Source: Candidatus Uhrbacteria bacterium
Lineage (GTDB): Bacteria > Patescibacteriota > Patescibacteriia > SG8-24
DNA length: 52,061 bases
Direction of reading: 5' to 3'
Assembly: GCA_016929435.1 (NCBI GenBank)
Contig: JAFGIV010000007.1
Location: forward strand, 1 to 52,061
Made by a program: the position numbers and the translations under genes. Under the pieces are notes generated by a model. That model saw only the letters and a list, made by a program, of their open reading frames with translations, had not been told where the DNA came from and made no database searches. Shown here piece after piece: positions 25,752-37,773 of the stretch. Each line of letters begins with the position of its first letter. Position 1 is the stretch's first letter.

Positions 25752-26227
25752 ATTCCGACCGGCTGGCGCAAAAACATGATTCCGATAGCCAGCAGGAAAA
25801 TCACGTAGGCATACCCCAGATTCCTGGTCACGACCTTTGGCCAGGGATTCTTTGCCTTGCGGTCGGCCATCACCAGGAGAACCAGGCAGGCGCCCAAAAT
25901 ACCGGATTCCCTTACGGTCGTACCGTCAACTCCCCGAAGGAAAGTTCCGGCAATGATCCAGACGGAGGCCAGTCCCGGAAGAAGCCTCCCGTACCTCCCG
26001 TCAAGAAGACCGGCCCCCAACAGAAACTCAAATACGCCGGACACCATGACCAGAACGGCCGGCGGAACGAGAAACAGCAGCCATGGCCAATCCGGAACCA
26101 GACCCGACCAATCGGCCACGTGGATCAGCCTATCCAAGCCAAACCACAGAAAGACCGATCCGACCCCAAACCGAAGCGTAACCAGAACCAGGTCAGTCTC
26201 GGGCTTTGGACGGCGAAACGGGAACAT
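25748..26227 (-). CDS. DoxX-like membrane protein
   Basis: LRFGVGSVFLWFGLDRLIHVADW...SGVFEFLLGAGLLDGRYGRLLP. Confidence 0.6.
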   Translation of the reverse strand: MFPFRRPKPETDLVLVTLRFGVGSVFLWFGLDRLIHVADWSGLVPDWPWLLFLVPPAVLVMVSGVFEFLLGAGLLDGRYGRLLPGLASVWIIAGTFLRGVDGTTVRESGILGACLVLLVMADRKAKNPWPKVVTRNLGYAYVIFLLAIGIMFLRQPVGI

Positions 26228-26232
26228 GGCGA

Positions 26233-26994
26233 TCAGGCCCTTTTACGATTGCCTTTCCTGAGCAGCAACCACAGGCACGACAATGCGATGGGAACGGAAA
26301 AAACCTGTGTCGGGGTCAGGAAAAACCAGCGTGTTTCGGCCAGGGGCGTCTCCCAATCCCGAAGAAAATCGAGCCCGAACCTCCCCAACCCGTAGATCAG
26401 GAAAAAAATGAGGAAATAGGGCAAGTCAACGTTTCTGTTCCTTGCCCTGACGGCAACGAAGAGCAGCCCCACGGAAAGTCCGAAAATCGCGTGAATCAGG
26501 CCAAGGTCAAGCCGCGGTCCACCCGGAAAATTGACGGCCAAGAAAGATCCGGACGCCAGTCCCACATGGTCATGTATGAGGAAACAGCCGATCCGTCCGA
26601 CCGCATAACCCCACGGCAATCCGAAAGCCGCCGCATTAAGGTACCCCACGGCTGCCTGTCGCTGTTTGCGGAAAAACAGCGTGAAGGCCAATCCCGCACC
26701 CAAAAAACCGCCTAAGGCGGACATTCCGCCGTCCCAAATCCTGATTATCGACAGCGGTGACGCAAGGATATCGGGCCGATAGGCCAGGACGAAAAACAGC
26801 CTGGACAGGACAATGGCCAAAAACACGGACCAGGCCGACACGTCCAGAAAGGCATTTCCGTCCAATCCGTTCCGAACGGCCTGCCGATACCCGACCCAAA
26901 GCCCCAGGGAAATCCCCAAGGCCACGAACAGTCCCCAAACCTGGATATCGACCGGTCCGACCGATATTGTCTGCCACCCGAAATAGGGAATCAT
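26233..26994 (-). CDS. lgt: Prolipoprotein diacylglyceryl transferase
   Basis: YFGWQTISVGPVDIQVWGLFVALGISLGL, GGMSALGGFLGAGLA, GRIGCFLIHDHVG. Confidence 0.92.
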   Translation of the reverse strand: MIPYFGWQTISVGPVDIQVWGLFVALGISLGLWVGYRQAVRNGLDGNAFLDVSAWSVFLAIVLSRLFFVLAYRPDILASPLSIIRIWDGGMSALGGFLGAGLAFTLFFRKQRQAAVGYLNAAAFGLPWGYAVGRIGCFLIHDHVGLASGSFLAVNFPGGPRLDLGLIHAIFGLSVGLLFVAVRARNRNVDLPYFLIFFLIYGLGRFGLDFLRDWETPLAETRWFFLTPTQVFSVPIALSCLWLLLRKGNRKRA

Positions 26995-27449
26995 AGCACC
27001 CCCATTAGCCTCAGGGCGGACCGATAGGACCGCAGGGCCCTTGCGGCCACGGACCGATCCAGATGGAAGGACGATTCGTGGGCCAATTGGTTCCGGATCT
27101 TGTGGGCCCACCATACCTGGCACATTTCCGGCCAGCGGTAGCATGCCACCTTCAGCCGTTCCCCCAGGGTGTTTCCGGCGAACATCATGGTCTTAAGGGC
27201 CGAATCCAACAGCTTATCGGCCTCCATGATCGCCATCTTCCGCCCCATCTCCCCGGGCTGGCGGCTAAGCGACTCTATCTCTTCCCAACGGCGGCGCATT
27301 GAAGCCAGGTCTTTGGCGTCGAACTTTCGCGAGGCGATCCACCGCCTCACCCTCCCCCACCCCATGACCAGGATGGCGATCATCAGGCCGGCGAAAACCA
27401 AAATCACCAGGCCGAACCCGAGATTGGCGATGTCAACGGTAACCGTCAT
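26991..27449 (-). CDS. Hypothetical membrane-anchored protein
   Basis: ORF overlapping the lgt start by 4 nt; one N-terminal TM. Confidence 0.65.
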   Translation of the reverse strand: MTVTVDIANLGFGLVILVFAGLMIAILVMGWGRVRRWIASRKFDAKDLASMRRRWEEIESLSRQPGEMGRKMAIMEADKLLDSALKTMMFAGNTLGERLKVACYRWPEMCQVWWAHKIRNQLAHESSFHLDRSVAARALRSYRSALRLMGVL

Positions 27450-27458
27450 GACAAAAGG

Positions 27459-27872
27459 CTACCTGACCCGCCAATTGACCCGAACCGGGGCATCGGCATC
27501 GGTGTAGGTAACGGTCAGCCGGCCGCCCTTCCGGGACCGATGCAGGCGGCGGCCCAAACTGACCGCCAGGTTGGCGTCATTTGACTGAACCGTCACCTTC
27601 CCTCCCGAACCGACCTGAACCGAGGTTTCCGAGTTTGGCTTGCGCCGAACCAGGCCGTTAATGACGCTCTCCAAAAGGGCCAGGAACGTTTCCCGTTCCC
27701 CCTTACCCACCCCCTCAATCACCAACTCGCCCCTATACGACTCCCTTTCGGAACTGTCGGGACGGACCATCTCCTCCCGCCGCGCCTTCTGGTGATGGCT
27801 TCCCTGAACGGTCGTGCGGGTATTTACGTTCCTCCTATCCGGGGATTTTTTGATCGTGGACATAACAGTCAA
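27459..27872 (-). CDS. Hypothetical protein
   Basis: ORF co-directional with neighbours. Confidence 0.55.
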   Translation of the reverse strand: MTVMSTIKKSPDRRNVNTRTTVQGSHHQKARREEMVRPDSSERESYRGELVIEGVGKGERETFLALLESVINGLVRRKPNSETSVQVGSGGKVTVQSNDANLAVSLGRRLHRSRKGGRLTVTYTDADAPVRVNWRVR

Positions 27873-27904
27873 AAAAAATGATTAAAAAACCACAAACGAA
27901 CAAA

Positions 27905-29365
27905 TTATCCTTCCAACGGCGGCGGGAACCCGAACGGTCCGCGAGCCTGCTCGTAGGCATGGGCTGCCGCAAGGACATTGCCGTCCGAGAAGTGCGGGCC
28001 CAGGATCTGCAGACCGACCGGCAGGCCGTTGGACAGTCCGCACGGCAGGCTTATTCCCGGCAGGCCGGCAACATTGGCCGAAACCGTGAAGATATCCGCC
28101 AAATACATGGACATGGAATCGGCCTTCCCCCCAAGCTTCCAGGCTACGGAGGGGGCAGTCGGGGAAAGGATCAGGTCGCACTTTCCGAAAGCCAGCCGGA
28201 AATCCCCCACGATCAGCCGCCTTACCTGCTGGGCCTTCCTGTAGTAGTCCCCGTAATATCCGGAAGACAGTACGTAGTTCCCGACCATGATCCGCCGGCG
28301 CACCTCGACCCCGAAACCCTGTCCCCTAGTCCGGCGGTAAGTGCCGACCAAATCGTCCGCCTCGGCCCGATTTCCGTAGCGAACACCGTCGAAACGGGCC
28401 AAATTGGCGCTGACTTCCGCTGGCATCAGGACATAATAGACCGATAGGGCGTATTTGGCGTGGGGAAGGTCAATTTCCGTCAGTTCCGCACCCATCCCCT
28501 CCATCTTGGCGGCGGCCGCCATGACCAAGCCCCTGATGTCCGGATCCAATTCAGATGAAAAATACTCTTTAGGCAAACCGATCCGAACGCCCTTCAGGCC
28601 ATCCGTCCACCTTTCCGGAACGGCCCATTCCGGTTTCAGGCGGACGGAATTGGAATCCGCCCCGTCCCAACCCTCAATGGCCTTCAGGATAATGGCCGCA
28701 TCCCCGACCGTCCGGGTCAGGGGACCGATCTGGTCCAGGCTTGAGGCCATTGCGATCAGCCCGTAACGGGAAACCCGTCCGTAGGTCGGTTTCAGGCCGA
28801 CCGCGCCGCACATGGCCGCCGGCTGGCGAATGCTGCCGCCGGTATCGGAACCCAAGGCCGCCGGCACCGAACCCTCGGCCACGGCCGCCGCCGAACCCCC
28901 GGATGACCCTCCGGGTACCCGTTCCGTATCCCAAGGGTTGCGGGTCGGTCCGTGGATTGAAGTCTCGGTCGATGATCCCATGGCGAACTCGTCCATGTTG
29001 GTCCGTCCCAAAAACACGGCTCCCGCCTCCCGTAACCGCCTGACGGCCGTGGCGTCGTAGGCCGAAACATACCCCCTAAGAATCGCCGAAGCGGCTTCAG
29101 CCCTCTTTCCGGCCAGCAGGAGGTTGTCCTTCAGGGCCACCGGAACGCCGTCCAGATCCGAAAGCGCCTTCCCCTGCCTTCTCCTTTCGTCGCTGGCCCG
29201 AGCCTCCTCCAGGGCCGACTGTCCGTATATCTCCACGAACGATCCGGTCTTGGCGCTGCGGATCTCCGCCAGGCGCAAAAATTCCCTGACCGTTTCCTCG
29301 GACCCAAACTCCCCGGCCTTCAAACCCCGGCTTATCCTTTCAACTGTCAGTTCCGAGAGACCCAT
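27905..29365 (-). CDS. gatA: Asp-tRNA(Asn)/Glu-tRNA(Gln) amidotransferase subunit A
   Basis: GVPVALKDNLLLAG, GSSTETSIHGPTRNPWDTERVPGGSSGGSAAAVAEG, GSDTGGSIRQPA. Confidence 0.97.
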   Translation of the reverse strand: MGLSELTVERISRGLKAGEFGSEETVREFLRLAEIRSAKTGSFVEIYGQSALEEARASDERRRQGKALSDLDGVPVALKDNLLLAGKRAEAASAILRGYVSAYDATAVRRLREAGAVFLGRTNMDEFAMGSSTETSIHGPTRNPWDTERVPGGSSGGSAAAVAEGSVPAALGSDTGGSIRQPAAMCGAVGLKPTYGRVSRYGLIAMASSLDQIGPLTRTVGDAAIILKAIEGWDGADSNSVRLKPEWAVPERWTDGLKGVRIGLPKEYFSSELDPDIRGLVMAAAAKMEGMGAELTEIDLPHAKYALSVYYVLMPAEVSANLARFDGVRYGNRAEADDLVGTYRRTRGQGFGVEVRRRIMVGNYVLSSGYYGDYYRKAQQVRRLIVGDFRLAFGKCDLILSPTAPSVAWKLGGKADSMSMYLADIFTVSANVAGLPGISLPCGLSNGLPVGLQILGPHFSDGNVLAAAHAYEQARGPFGFPPPLEG

Positions 29366-29371
29366 AACAGC

Positions 29372-29665
29372 CTACGAGAAAACGGCCCTGACCTTAAGCA
29401 AGTCCCCTTCCCTTTCAGGAAACGATTCGACCAGCCGACGGACGATTTCCTCACCAACCGGAACCGACTCGTCCGACCGCCAGGCATTTTCCGAGGCAAT
29501 GGCCTGGGCCATGGGTTCCACCCCATCTGTCTGGCACTCCGAAAGTTGGCCGACATACTCAATGACGGCCGATACCCTTTCCCGAAACTGATCCTCCTCT
29601 TCCGGAACCAACTCCAGGCGAGAAAGGGCGGCAATGTGCCGAATCTGCTCCAAGGACAACTTCAT
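29372..29665 (-). CDS. gatC: Asp-tRNA(Asn)/Glu-tRNA(Gln) amidotransferase subunit C
   Basis: LEQIRHIAALSRLELVPEEEDQF; adjacent to gatA. Confidence 0.92.
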   Translation of the reverse strand: MKLSLEQIRHIAALSRLELVPEEEDQFRERVSAVIEYVGQLSECQTDGVEPMAQAIASENAWRSDESVPVGEEIVRRLVESFPEREGDLLKVRAVFS

Positions 29666-29667
29666 AG

Positions 29668-32678
<3,011 letters not shown>

Positions 32679-32679
32679 A

Positions 32680-33300
32680 TCAGCGGCGGAAATTACGGGT
32701 ACCGACCGTGGTCTGCAGGTAGACCAGGGACCGTTCGCGCGGATCAGCCGAAATGTTCTCGGTCCCCAGGACTATGGTTACCGCCGGCTGGCTGGAGGCG
32801 CCGTAAAGACCGGTGACGGCATCAAAACCGTACGGGTCGGCAACCGGACGGATGAAGAACGAGGCCCGAAACACGTTGATGCCGGTCGGGGTCAGGACCT
32901 GCGTGGCACCGCCGTTAATGGACACCAGGAGGCAGGATCGCACCGCCTCTGACCCTGACCCGCATTCCGAATCCTCCCTGTTCCGAAAGAAACGTATCCT
33001 GTCACCCTGTCCGTCGATGAGGGCCAGGGTATCGACGGCGTTCGCACCGTCCAGCGGCAGGTTCTCCCCATACCACGCGTAATCGACGGCCCCGGAACGG
33101 ATCTCCCGCACCATGGCCTCCATGGTATAGCGGGCATCCGACTGGACCCGCTCCATGCTGACGGTCTTGCGTTGGGCCCGATTGGACATCAGGAAAATGT
33201 CGGCCGCGGTCGTCAGCACGACCGAAAACAGGCCGAGGACAATCAGCGTCTCCATTAGCGTAAACCCGCCCTTTCCTTTCCTGTCCCTATCGCCAGTCAT
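32680..33300 (-). CDS. Prepilin-type N-terminal cleavage protein (PilW/GspJ-like)
   Basis: GKGGFTLMETLIVLGLFSVVLT. Confidence 0.8.
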   Translation of the reverse strand: MTGDRDRKGKGGFTLMETLIVLGLFSVVLTTAADIFLMSNRAQRKTVSMERVQSDARYTMEAMVREIRSGAVDYAWYGENLPLDGANAVDTLALIDGQGDRIRFFRNREDSECGSGSEAVRSCLLVSINGGATQVLTPTGINVFRASFFIRPVADPYGFDAVTGLYGASSQPAVTIVLGTENISADPRERSLVYLQTTVGTRNFRR

Positions 33301-33898
33301 AGATCGTTTCCGTCACGGCCACGTCACGGGGACGCTTGCCGCCGCCCCAGGCGACCAGGGATTCTATGCGGATGCCGACCTGCGGATCGGCCATGTCACA
33401 GGCCGAACCGGATTCCCTAACCTCCTGGCTTCGGCAAACCGGATTGAGGACCAGAAGCCGCCTGAAGGGAGTCCGAAAGCTGTCCGCCGGCCGGACGGTG
33501 TCTTGGGTATGGATTCCCAGGTGTTCGGAAGTCAGGCGCCAGACTTCCGTCCCCTCCCCGGACAGGGAGTCGGGAGCGAAGTCCAGGGACCAATCCCCGG
33601 AAACCGGGTCGAAAACGGCAATGGCCGTATAGTCCAGGCTTTCCCCCACAAGACCGTCGTCCCATCTCCGTTCCGCCAGCCAGTTGGAATCCCTGATGTT
33701 CCTGGCCACCTCCACCCCTTCCCGGGCCAGGTTGACGGCCACCATCATGTCCTCATTGGACTTTTGGGCGTTAAGTGACGATCCGGTCAGGGTCAGGGCC
33801 GCCACCACGGCCGTTGAAATGACCGCCAGGGCGACGATCACTTCAACGATCGACTGGCCGGACCGATTAACCCTTTCATTGCCGAAAAAAACAGGCAT
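33287..33898 (-). CDS. Minor pilin-like protein (PilV/GspI-like)
   Basis: GQSIVEVIVALAVISTAVVAAL. Confidence 0.75.
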   Translation of the reverse strand: MPVFFGNERVNRSGQSIVEVIVALAVISTAVVAALTLTGSSLNAQKSNEDMMVAVNLAREGVEVARNIRDSNWLAERRWDDGLVGESLDYTAIAVFDPVSGDWSLDFAPDSLSGEGTEVWRLTSEHLGIHTQDTVRPADSFRTPFRRLLVLNPVCRSQEVRESGSACDMADPQVGIRIESLVAWGGGKRPRDVAVTETIYDWR

Positions 33899-33902
33899 AG
33901 GA

Positions 33903-34538
33903 CTACTCGACGCTGACCTGTCCGGAAATCCCGTTGATTCGGACGGTCCTGACCTGACCGGTCTTGGCGTGGGTCAGGGTAACGGTGGCGATCGGGCTGT
34001 CGTTCCGTCCGTTGAACCAGGCCGTCGGACGGGGGGCCGAAAAGCTGATGTCCAGGAAACCTCCGCCGTCCGGATCGACTGCCGAAACGGAAACGTTGCG
34101 GCCGGCGGCGGCGAACTCCAGGCGCCTCAGCAGCTCGTATTCCTGGTAGGAGTGGTCCGAGTCGCCGCTCCTGTCCTCATCCCCGGTATCGGCAAAGAAA
34201 AGGGCCGTCCGCCCCCCGGTTCCGTAATCGATCCTCACCCCGTATCCGCCGCGGGGGGTATCCAGGATGCAGCGCCCGGATTCGCCGCACCCGCCGCCCT
34301 CACCGGCCGTGCAGAGGCTGCCGTTCATGTCCCCGGCTTCCCGACACTGGTATATGGACTGGGAAACCAGGGCAAAGGTCTGGGCCCGCCGGATCTCCGC
34401 AGCCAGGTTGGAGGCCGCATAGCGCAGCTCGTCGCCGTATTCGGAAACCCGAAAGTTGGCGACGGCCATGGTGGTCATGATCGCCATGATGCTCATCGTC
34501 ACGAGCAGTTCAACCAGCGTGAATCCCCGCCTGTCCAT
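33903..34538 (-). CDS. Prepilin-type protein (GspH/FimT-like)
   Basis: MDRRGFTLVELLVTMSIMAIMTTMAVANF. Confidence 0.8.
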   Translation of the reverse strand: MDRRGFTLVELLVTMSIMAIMTTMAVANFRVSEYGDELRYAASNLAAEIRRAQTFALVSQSIYQCREAGDMNGSLCTAGEGGGCGESGRCILDTPRGGYGVRIDYGTGGRTALFFADTGDEDRSGDSDHSYQEYELLRRLEFAAAGRNVSVSAVDPDGGGFLDISFSAPRPTAWFNGRNDSPIATVTLTHAKTGQVRTVRINGISGQVSVE

Positions 34539-34542
34539 ACCG

Positions 34543-35325
34543 TCAGAACACCAGCCCCCAATACCAGTCCAAAAGGGCATCCCCGAAAAGCAGGACCGTC
34601 ACCGCAGCCGCGGACAGGAACGTCCCGAAGGCCAACTGCTGGCCGAGCCTCTCCCGTCCGGTGATCAACATGACCGTGGCAACTGTCGCCCCTCCCACAT
34701 AGGCCAAGAACAGGGCCAGGAGGGTCTTCTGCCAGCCGAGCGCCGCCCCCATGAACATCCCGAGCCAGGCATCCCCGCCGCCGATCCAACGCCCCCGGGA
34801 AACCAGGAACTGGATGCGGAAAAAACCCCCGGCGATCACGGCCCCCAGGACCGGGGAAAACCACCCGTCACCCAGGGCCAAATGGGCCAACAGCACGGCA
34901 ACCGTCGCCGGACCGATCACCTCCGGCAGGATCATCAGGTATTTCAGGTCAAAAACGAAGGCAAAAACGAAAACCGATACCAGGAACCAGTGGAACAGCA
35001 GGCGCGGCAGGTCCGTCATGGCCGCCGTTTCCCCGGCCGGAACCGTGGCCATCAGGGCCAGGACGAACAGCAGGCCGGTTACGGTCTCCACGATCGGGTA
35101 ATGCGGGCTGATGGGTTTTCGGCAGTAGCGGCATTTTCCCCCAAGGAAAAGGTAGCTGAATACCGGCACCAGGTCCCTGGCCGCCAACCCGTGCCGGCAA
35201 TGGATGCATTTCGATCTCCCCCGGACAAAACTCTGTCCGACATGCAGCCGCCAGATGACGGCGTTCAGGAAACTGCCGATGATTGCCCCAAAGGCAAAAA
35301 CGAAGGTTTGGATGACGACATTCAT
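34543..35325 (-). CDS. pilD: Prepilin peptidase / A24 aspartic protease
   Basis: GAIIGSFLNAVIWRL, CxxC pair (CIHCRHGL, CRYCRKPIS), GGGDAWLGMFMGAALGW. Confidence 0.92.
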   Translation of the reverse strand: MNVVIQTFVFAFGAIIGSFLNAVIWRLHVGQSFVRGRSKCIHCRHGLAARDLVPVFSYLFLGGKCRYCRKPISPHYPIVETVTGLLFVLALMATVPAGETAAMTDLPRLLFHWFLVSVFVFAFVFDLKYLMILPEVIGPATVAVLLAHLALGDGWFSPVLGAVIAGGFFRIQFLVSRGRWIGGGDAWLGMFMGAALGWQKTLLALFLAYVGGATVATVMLITGRERLGQQLAFGTFLSAAAVTVLLFGDALLDWYWGLVF

Positions 35326-35373
35326 GGGGTAATTGTAGCATAACCGGACGAAAAATCCCTCCCGTCCCGCAGC

Positions 35374-35441
35374 AGAAACCCCTGCCTTTCGGCAGGGGTT
35401 TCTGGTTTACCGAATTCGGTAACCAAACGTGCGACGTTTGG
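35374..35441 (-). promoter_or_regulatory. Three consecutive hairpins in the 3' region of the pilin transcript
   Basis: AGAAACCCCTGCCtttcGGCAGGGGTTTCT; GGTTTACCGAATTCGGTAACC; CCAAACGTgcgACGTTTGG. Confidence 0.75.
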
Positions 35442-35457
35442 CACGCAATGAACTAAA

Positions 35458-35943
35458 CTACTCGGCCGGGGGGGTATAGTTGTATATACCGGTCGGATCA
35501 GCCTTCACGTCACCGCCGGACAGGTCACCGACGCTACCGCCTATGCAGAACGTAATCTCATAGGTGGAACCGTCAGCGCTGACATAGCTGTAAGGGTTGT
35601 TCGTAGCGTCACAGTCACCGTCTTCCGGTGTTGGGGCAGACGGAACCAGGCCCATGTAGGTGGAACCGGTAGCCGTACCGGCGAAACCGTCGCTGGAAAG
35701 CGAACTGGCTGTAGCCGATCCCAAAACAATGGCGGTGGCCTCCGTCGGATAGCTGTTCTCATCGGAGAAGTAGAGCTCCAGGGCGGTCTGGACCTGCTTG
35801 ACGTCAGCGACGCGCTTGGAGTCACGGGACTTCTGGCGGGCGCTGTTCAGGGCGACCACGGCCAAGGTGGACAGAAGTCCGATAATGGCAATGACGACCA
35901 GCAGTTCAATGAGGGTAAAACCCTTCTTGTTGGATTTGATCAT
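35458..35943 (-). CDS. Type IV pilin (major pilin candidate)
   Basis: MIKSNKKGFTLIELLVVIAIIGLLSTLAVVALNSARQKSRDSKR. Confidence 0.9.
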   Translation of the reverse strand: MIKSNKKGFTLIELLVVIAIIGLLSTLAVVALNSARQKSRDSKRVADVKQVQTALELYFSDENSYPTEATAIVLGSATASSLSSDGFAGTATGSTYMGLVPSAPTPEDGDCDATNNPYSYVSADGSTYEITFCIGGSVGDLSGGDVKADPTGIYNYTPPAE

Positions 35944-36100
35944 ATTGACACCTCCCTTCACCAAATGGATTATTTCCGAATCTTTCATCGGCCCGGAAAC
36001 GCCGTTACGGAAAGGCCCGGACCCGAAACGGGATGGGCTTATCCACAACAGAACGTATGTTCATGATACCACATTGCGTCCGAAAACGACACGGCAGGCG

Positions 36101-37312
36101 CTACATGCTGGTGGCCATGTTGTACATCGGCAGCATGATGGCGGCCACCATGATCCCGACCGCCCCACCCATCACCAGCATGATGATAGGTTCAATGGCC
36201 GAAACCAGGTTGTCCACCAGGTTGGACAGCTCCCGGGAATAGAATACCGTCAGCTTGTCCATGACGTCGGCCAGACGGCCGGTCTCCTCCCCCACGGCCA
36301 TCATCTGCGGGACCATCTTCGGCATGGATCCGTCCTTCCCGAACACGCCGGATATGGAATGCCCGTCCATCACCTCTTTCCTGGTCTGGACGATCAGCTC
36401 CCGGTACTTCTCGTTCCCCACCACATCGGCGCAGACCTCCAGGCTGGCCGGGATGTCCACCCCGCCCTCCACCAGGGTCCCGAAACTCCGGGTAAAACGG
36501 ACCAGGTATATCCGCTGCAGCAGCATCCCGAACACCGGCAGGCGCAGGATGGCCCCGTCAATGAACCGCTTCCCGTTCGGGGTCCGGTTCCAGAGGCCCA
36601 AACCAACGGCAGCGGCCACGATCCCGACGACGATCTGGATGACGTAATCCCTCATGAACTCGGACGTGACGATCAGCAGCCTGGTGGTCCACGGAAGGGC
36701 AGTCCCGGATTCGGTCAGGACCGCCGTCATCTTCGGCACCACGAAGGTCATCATGACGAACCCCACGATAACCAGGGCGATGATGACGACGATCGGATAG
36801 GTCATGGCCCCCTTGATCTTGGTCATCAGGTCATAGTCCCTTTCCATCTGGTCCGCCAGGTAGTCCATGACATCCTCCAGGCGGCCGGTCGTCTCACCGG
36901 AACGGATCATGTTCACGTAGAACTGGGAAAAGGCGTTCGGGTGCTTGGCCATGGCCACGGACAGGGCCAGGCCGGATTCTGACTCGTCGGCGATATCCAG
37001 GACAATGGCCTTCAGGCGCCGGTTTTCCGTCTGGGAAGCGACGGTCCTCAGGGCCCGGATTACCGGCACCTTCGCCCCCATCAGGACGGCGAATTGGCGG
37101 GAAAAGATGACCAGGTCCCGAATCTTCACCCGATCGAAAAACGGCAGGTTGATCTCTATCTCACCGCCCCCTTTCCGGTGTTCGGACAGGGAAATTACGG
37201 TAAGGTTCCGATCCTTCAGGGTATCGGCCGCCAATTCCAGGTTGTCCGACTCCACCAGACCGGCGACGGTCGCTCCGCTACGGTCGGTCGCCCGGTATTC
37301 GTATTTCGGCAT
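36101..37312 (-). CDS. pilC: Type II secretion/type IV pilus inner membrane protein
   Basis: FSRQFAVLMGAKVPVIRALR, MIRSGETTGRLEDVMDYLA. Confidence 0.93.
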   Translation of the reverse strand: MPKYEYRATDRSGATVAGLVESDNLELAADTLKDRNLTVISLSEHRKGGGEIEINLPFFDRVKIRDLVIFSRQFAVLMGAKVPVIRALRTVASQTENRRLKAIVLDIADESESGLALSVAMAKHPNAFSQFYVNMIRSGETTGRLEDVMDYLADQMERDYDLMTKIKGAMTYPIVVIIALVIVGFVMMTFVVPKMTAVLTESGTALPWTTRLLIVTSEFMRDYVIQIVVGIVAAAVGLGLWNRTPNGKRFIDGAILRLPVFGMLLQRIYLVRFTRSFGTLVEGGVDIPASLEVCADVVGNEKYRELIVQTRKEVMDGHSISGVFGKDGSMPKMVPQMMAVGEETGRLADVMDKLTVFYSRELSNLVDNLVSAIEPIIMLVMGGAVGIMVAAIMLPMYNMATSM

Positions 37313-37325
37313 TGTTTTTTTACGG

Positions 37326-37724
37326 CTATTTCTTCATCCCCAAGACCTCCTTGATCTTAGCCACGGCCTCGGCCGGCACGAAATGGGCCTTGATGAGGTA
37401 ATCGGCGGCCCCCTCACCCATCCCCTTTTCTATATCCTCCTTCTGGCCCAGGTTCGTCAGCATGATAACCGGGATATCCTTGGTTGCCGGATCCCCCTTC
37501 AGCCGCTTAAGGACCTCAAAACCGTCCAGTTTCGGCATCAGCACGTCCAGAAGGATCAGGTCCGGCAGCTCCTTGGCGGCTGCCTTCAGCCCCTCATCCC
37601 CGTCACGGGCGGACAGGACGGAAAAACCGTCCATCTCCAGCTTGGTGGCATAGATGCCGGAAAGGAAGGAGTCGTCGTCCACGATCAGGATTCTGGTCCG
37701 GCCGTTCTTGTTGTCTTCGGTCAT
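37326..37724 (-). CDS. CheY-like response regulator
   Basis: RILIVDDDSFLSGIY, DLILLDVLMPKLDGFEVL, PVIMLTN. Confidence 0.93.
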   Translation of the reverse strand: MTEDNKNGRTRILIVDDDSFLSGIYATKLEMDGFSVLSARDGDEGLKAAAKELPDLILLDVLMPKLDGFEVLKRLKGDPATKDIPVIMLTNLGQKEDIEKGMGEGAADYLIKAHFVPAEAVAKIKEVLGMKK

Positions 37725-37773
37725 ATCGTCTTGGTTATGGCATCGTTATGGCTAATTCGTTCTTCCCCATTCC

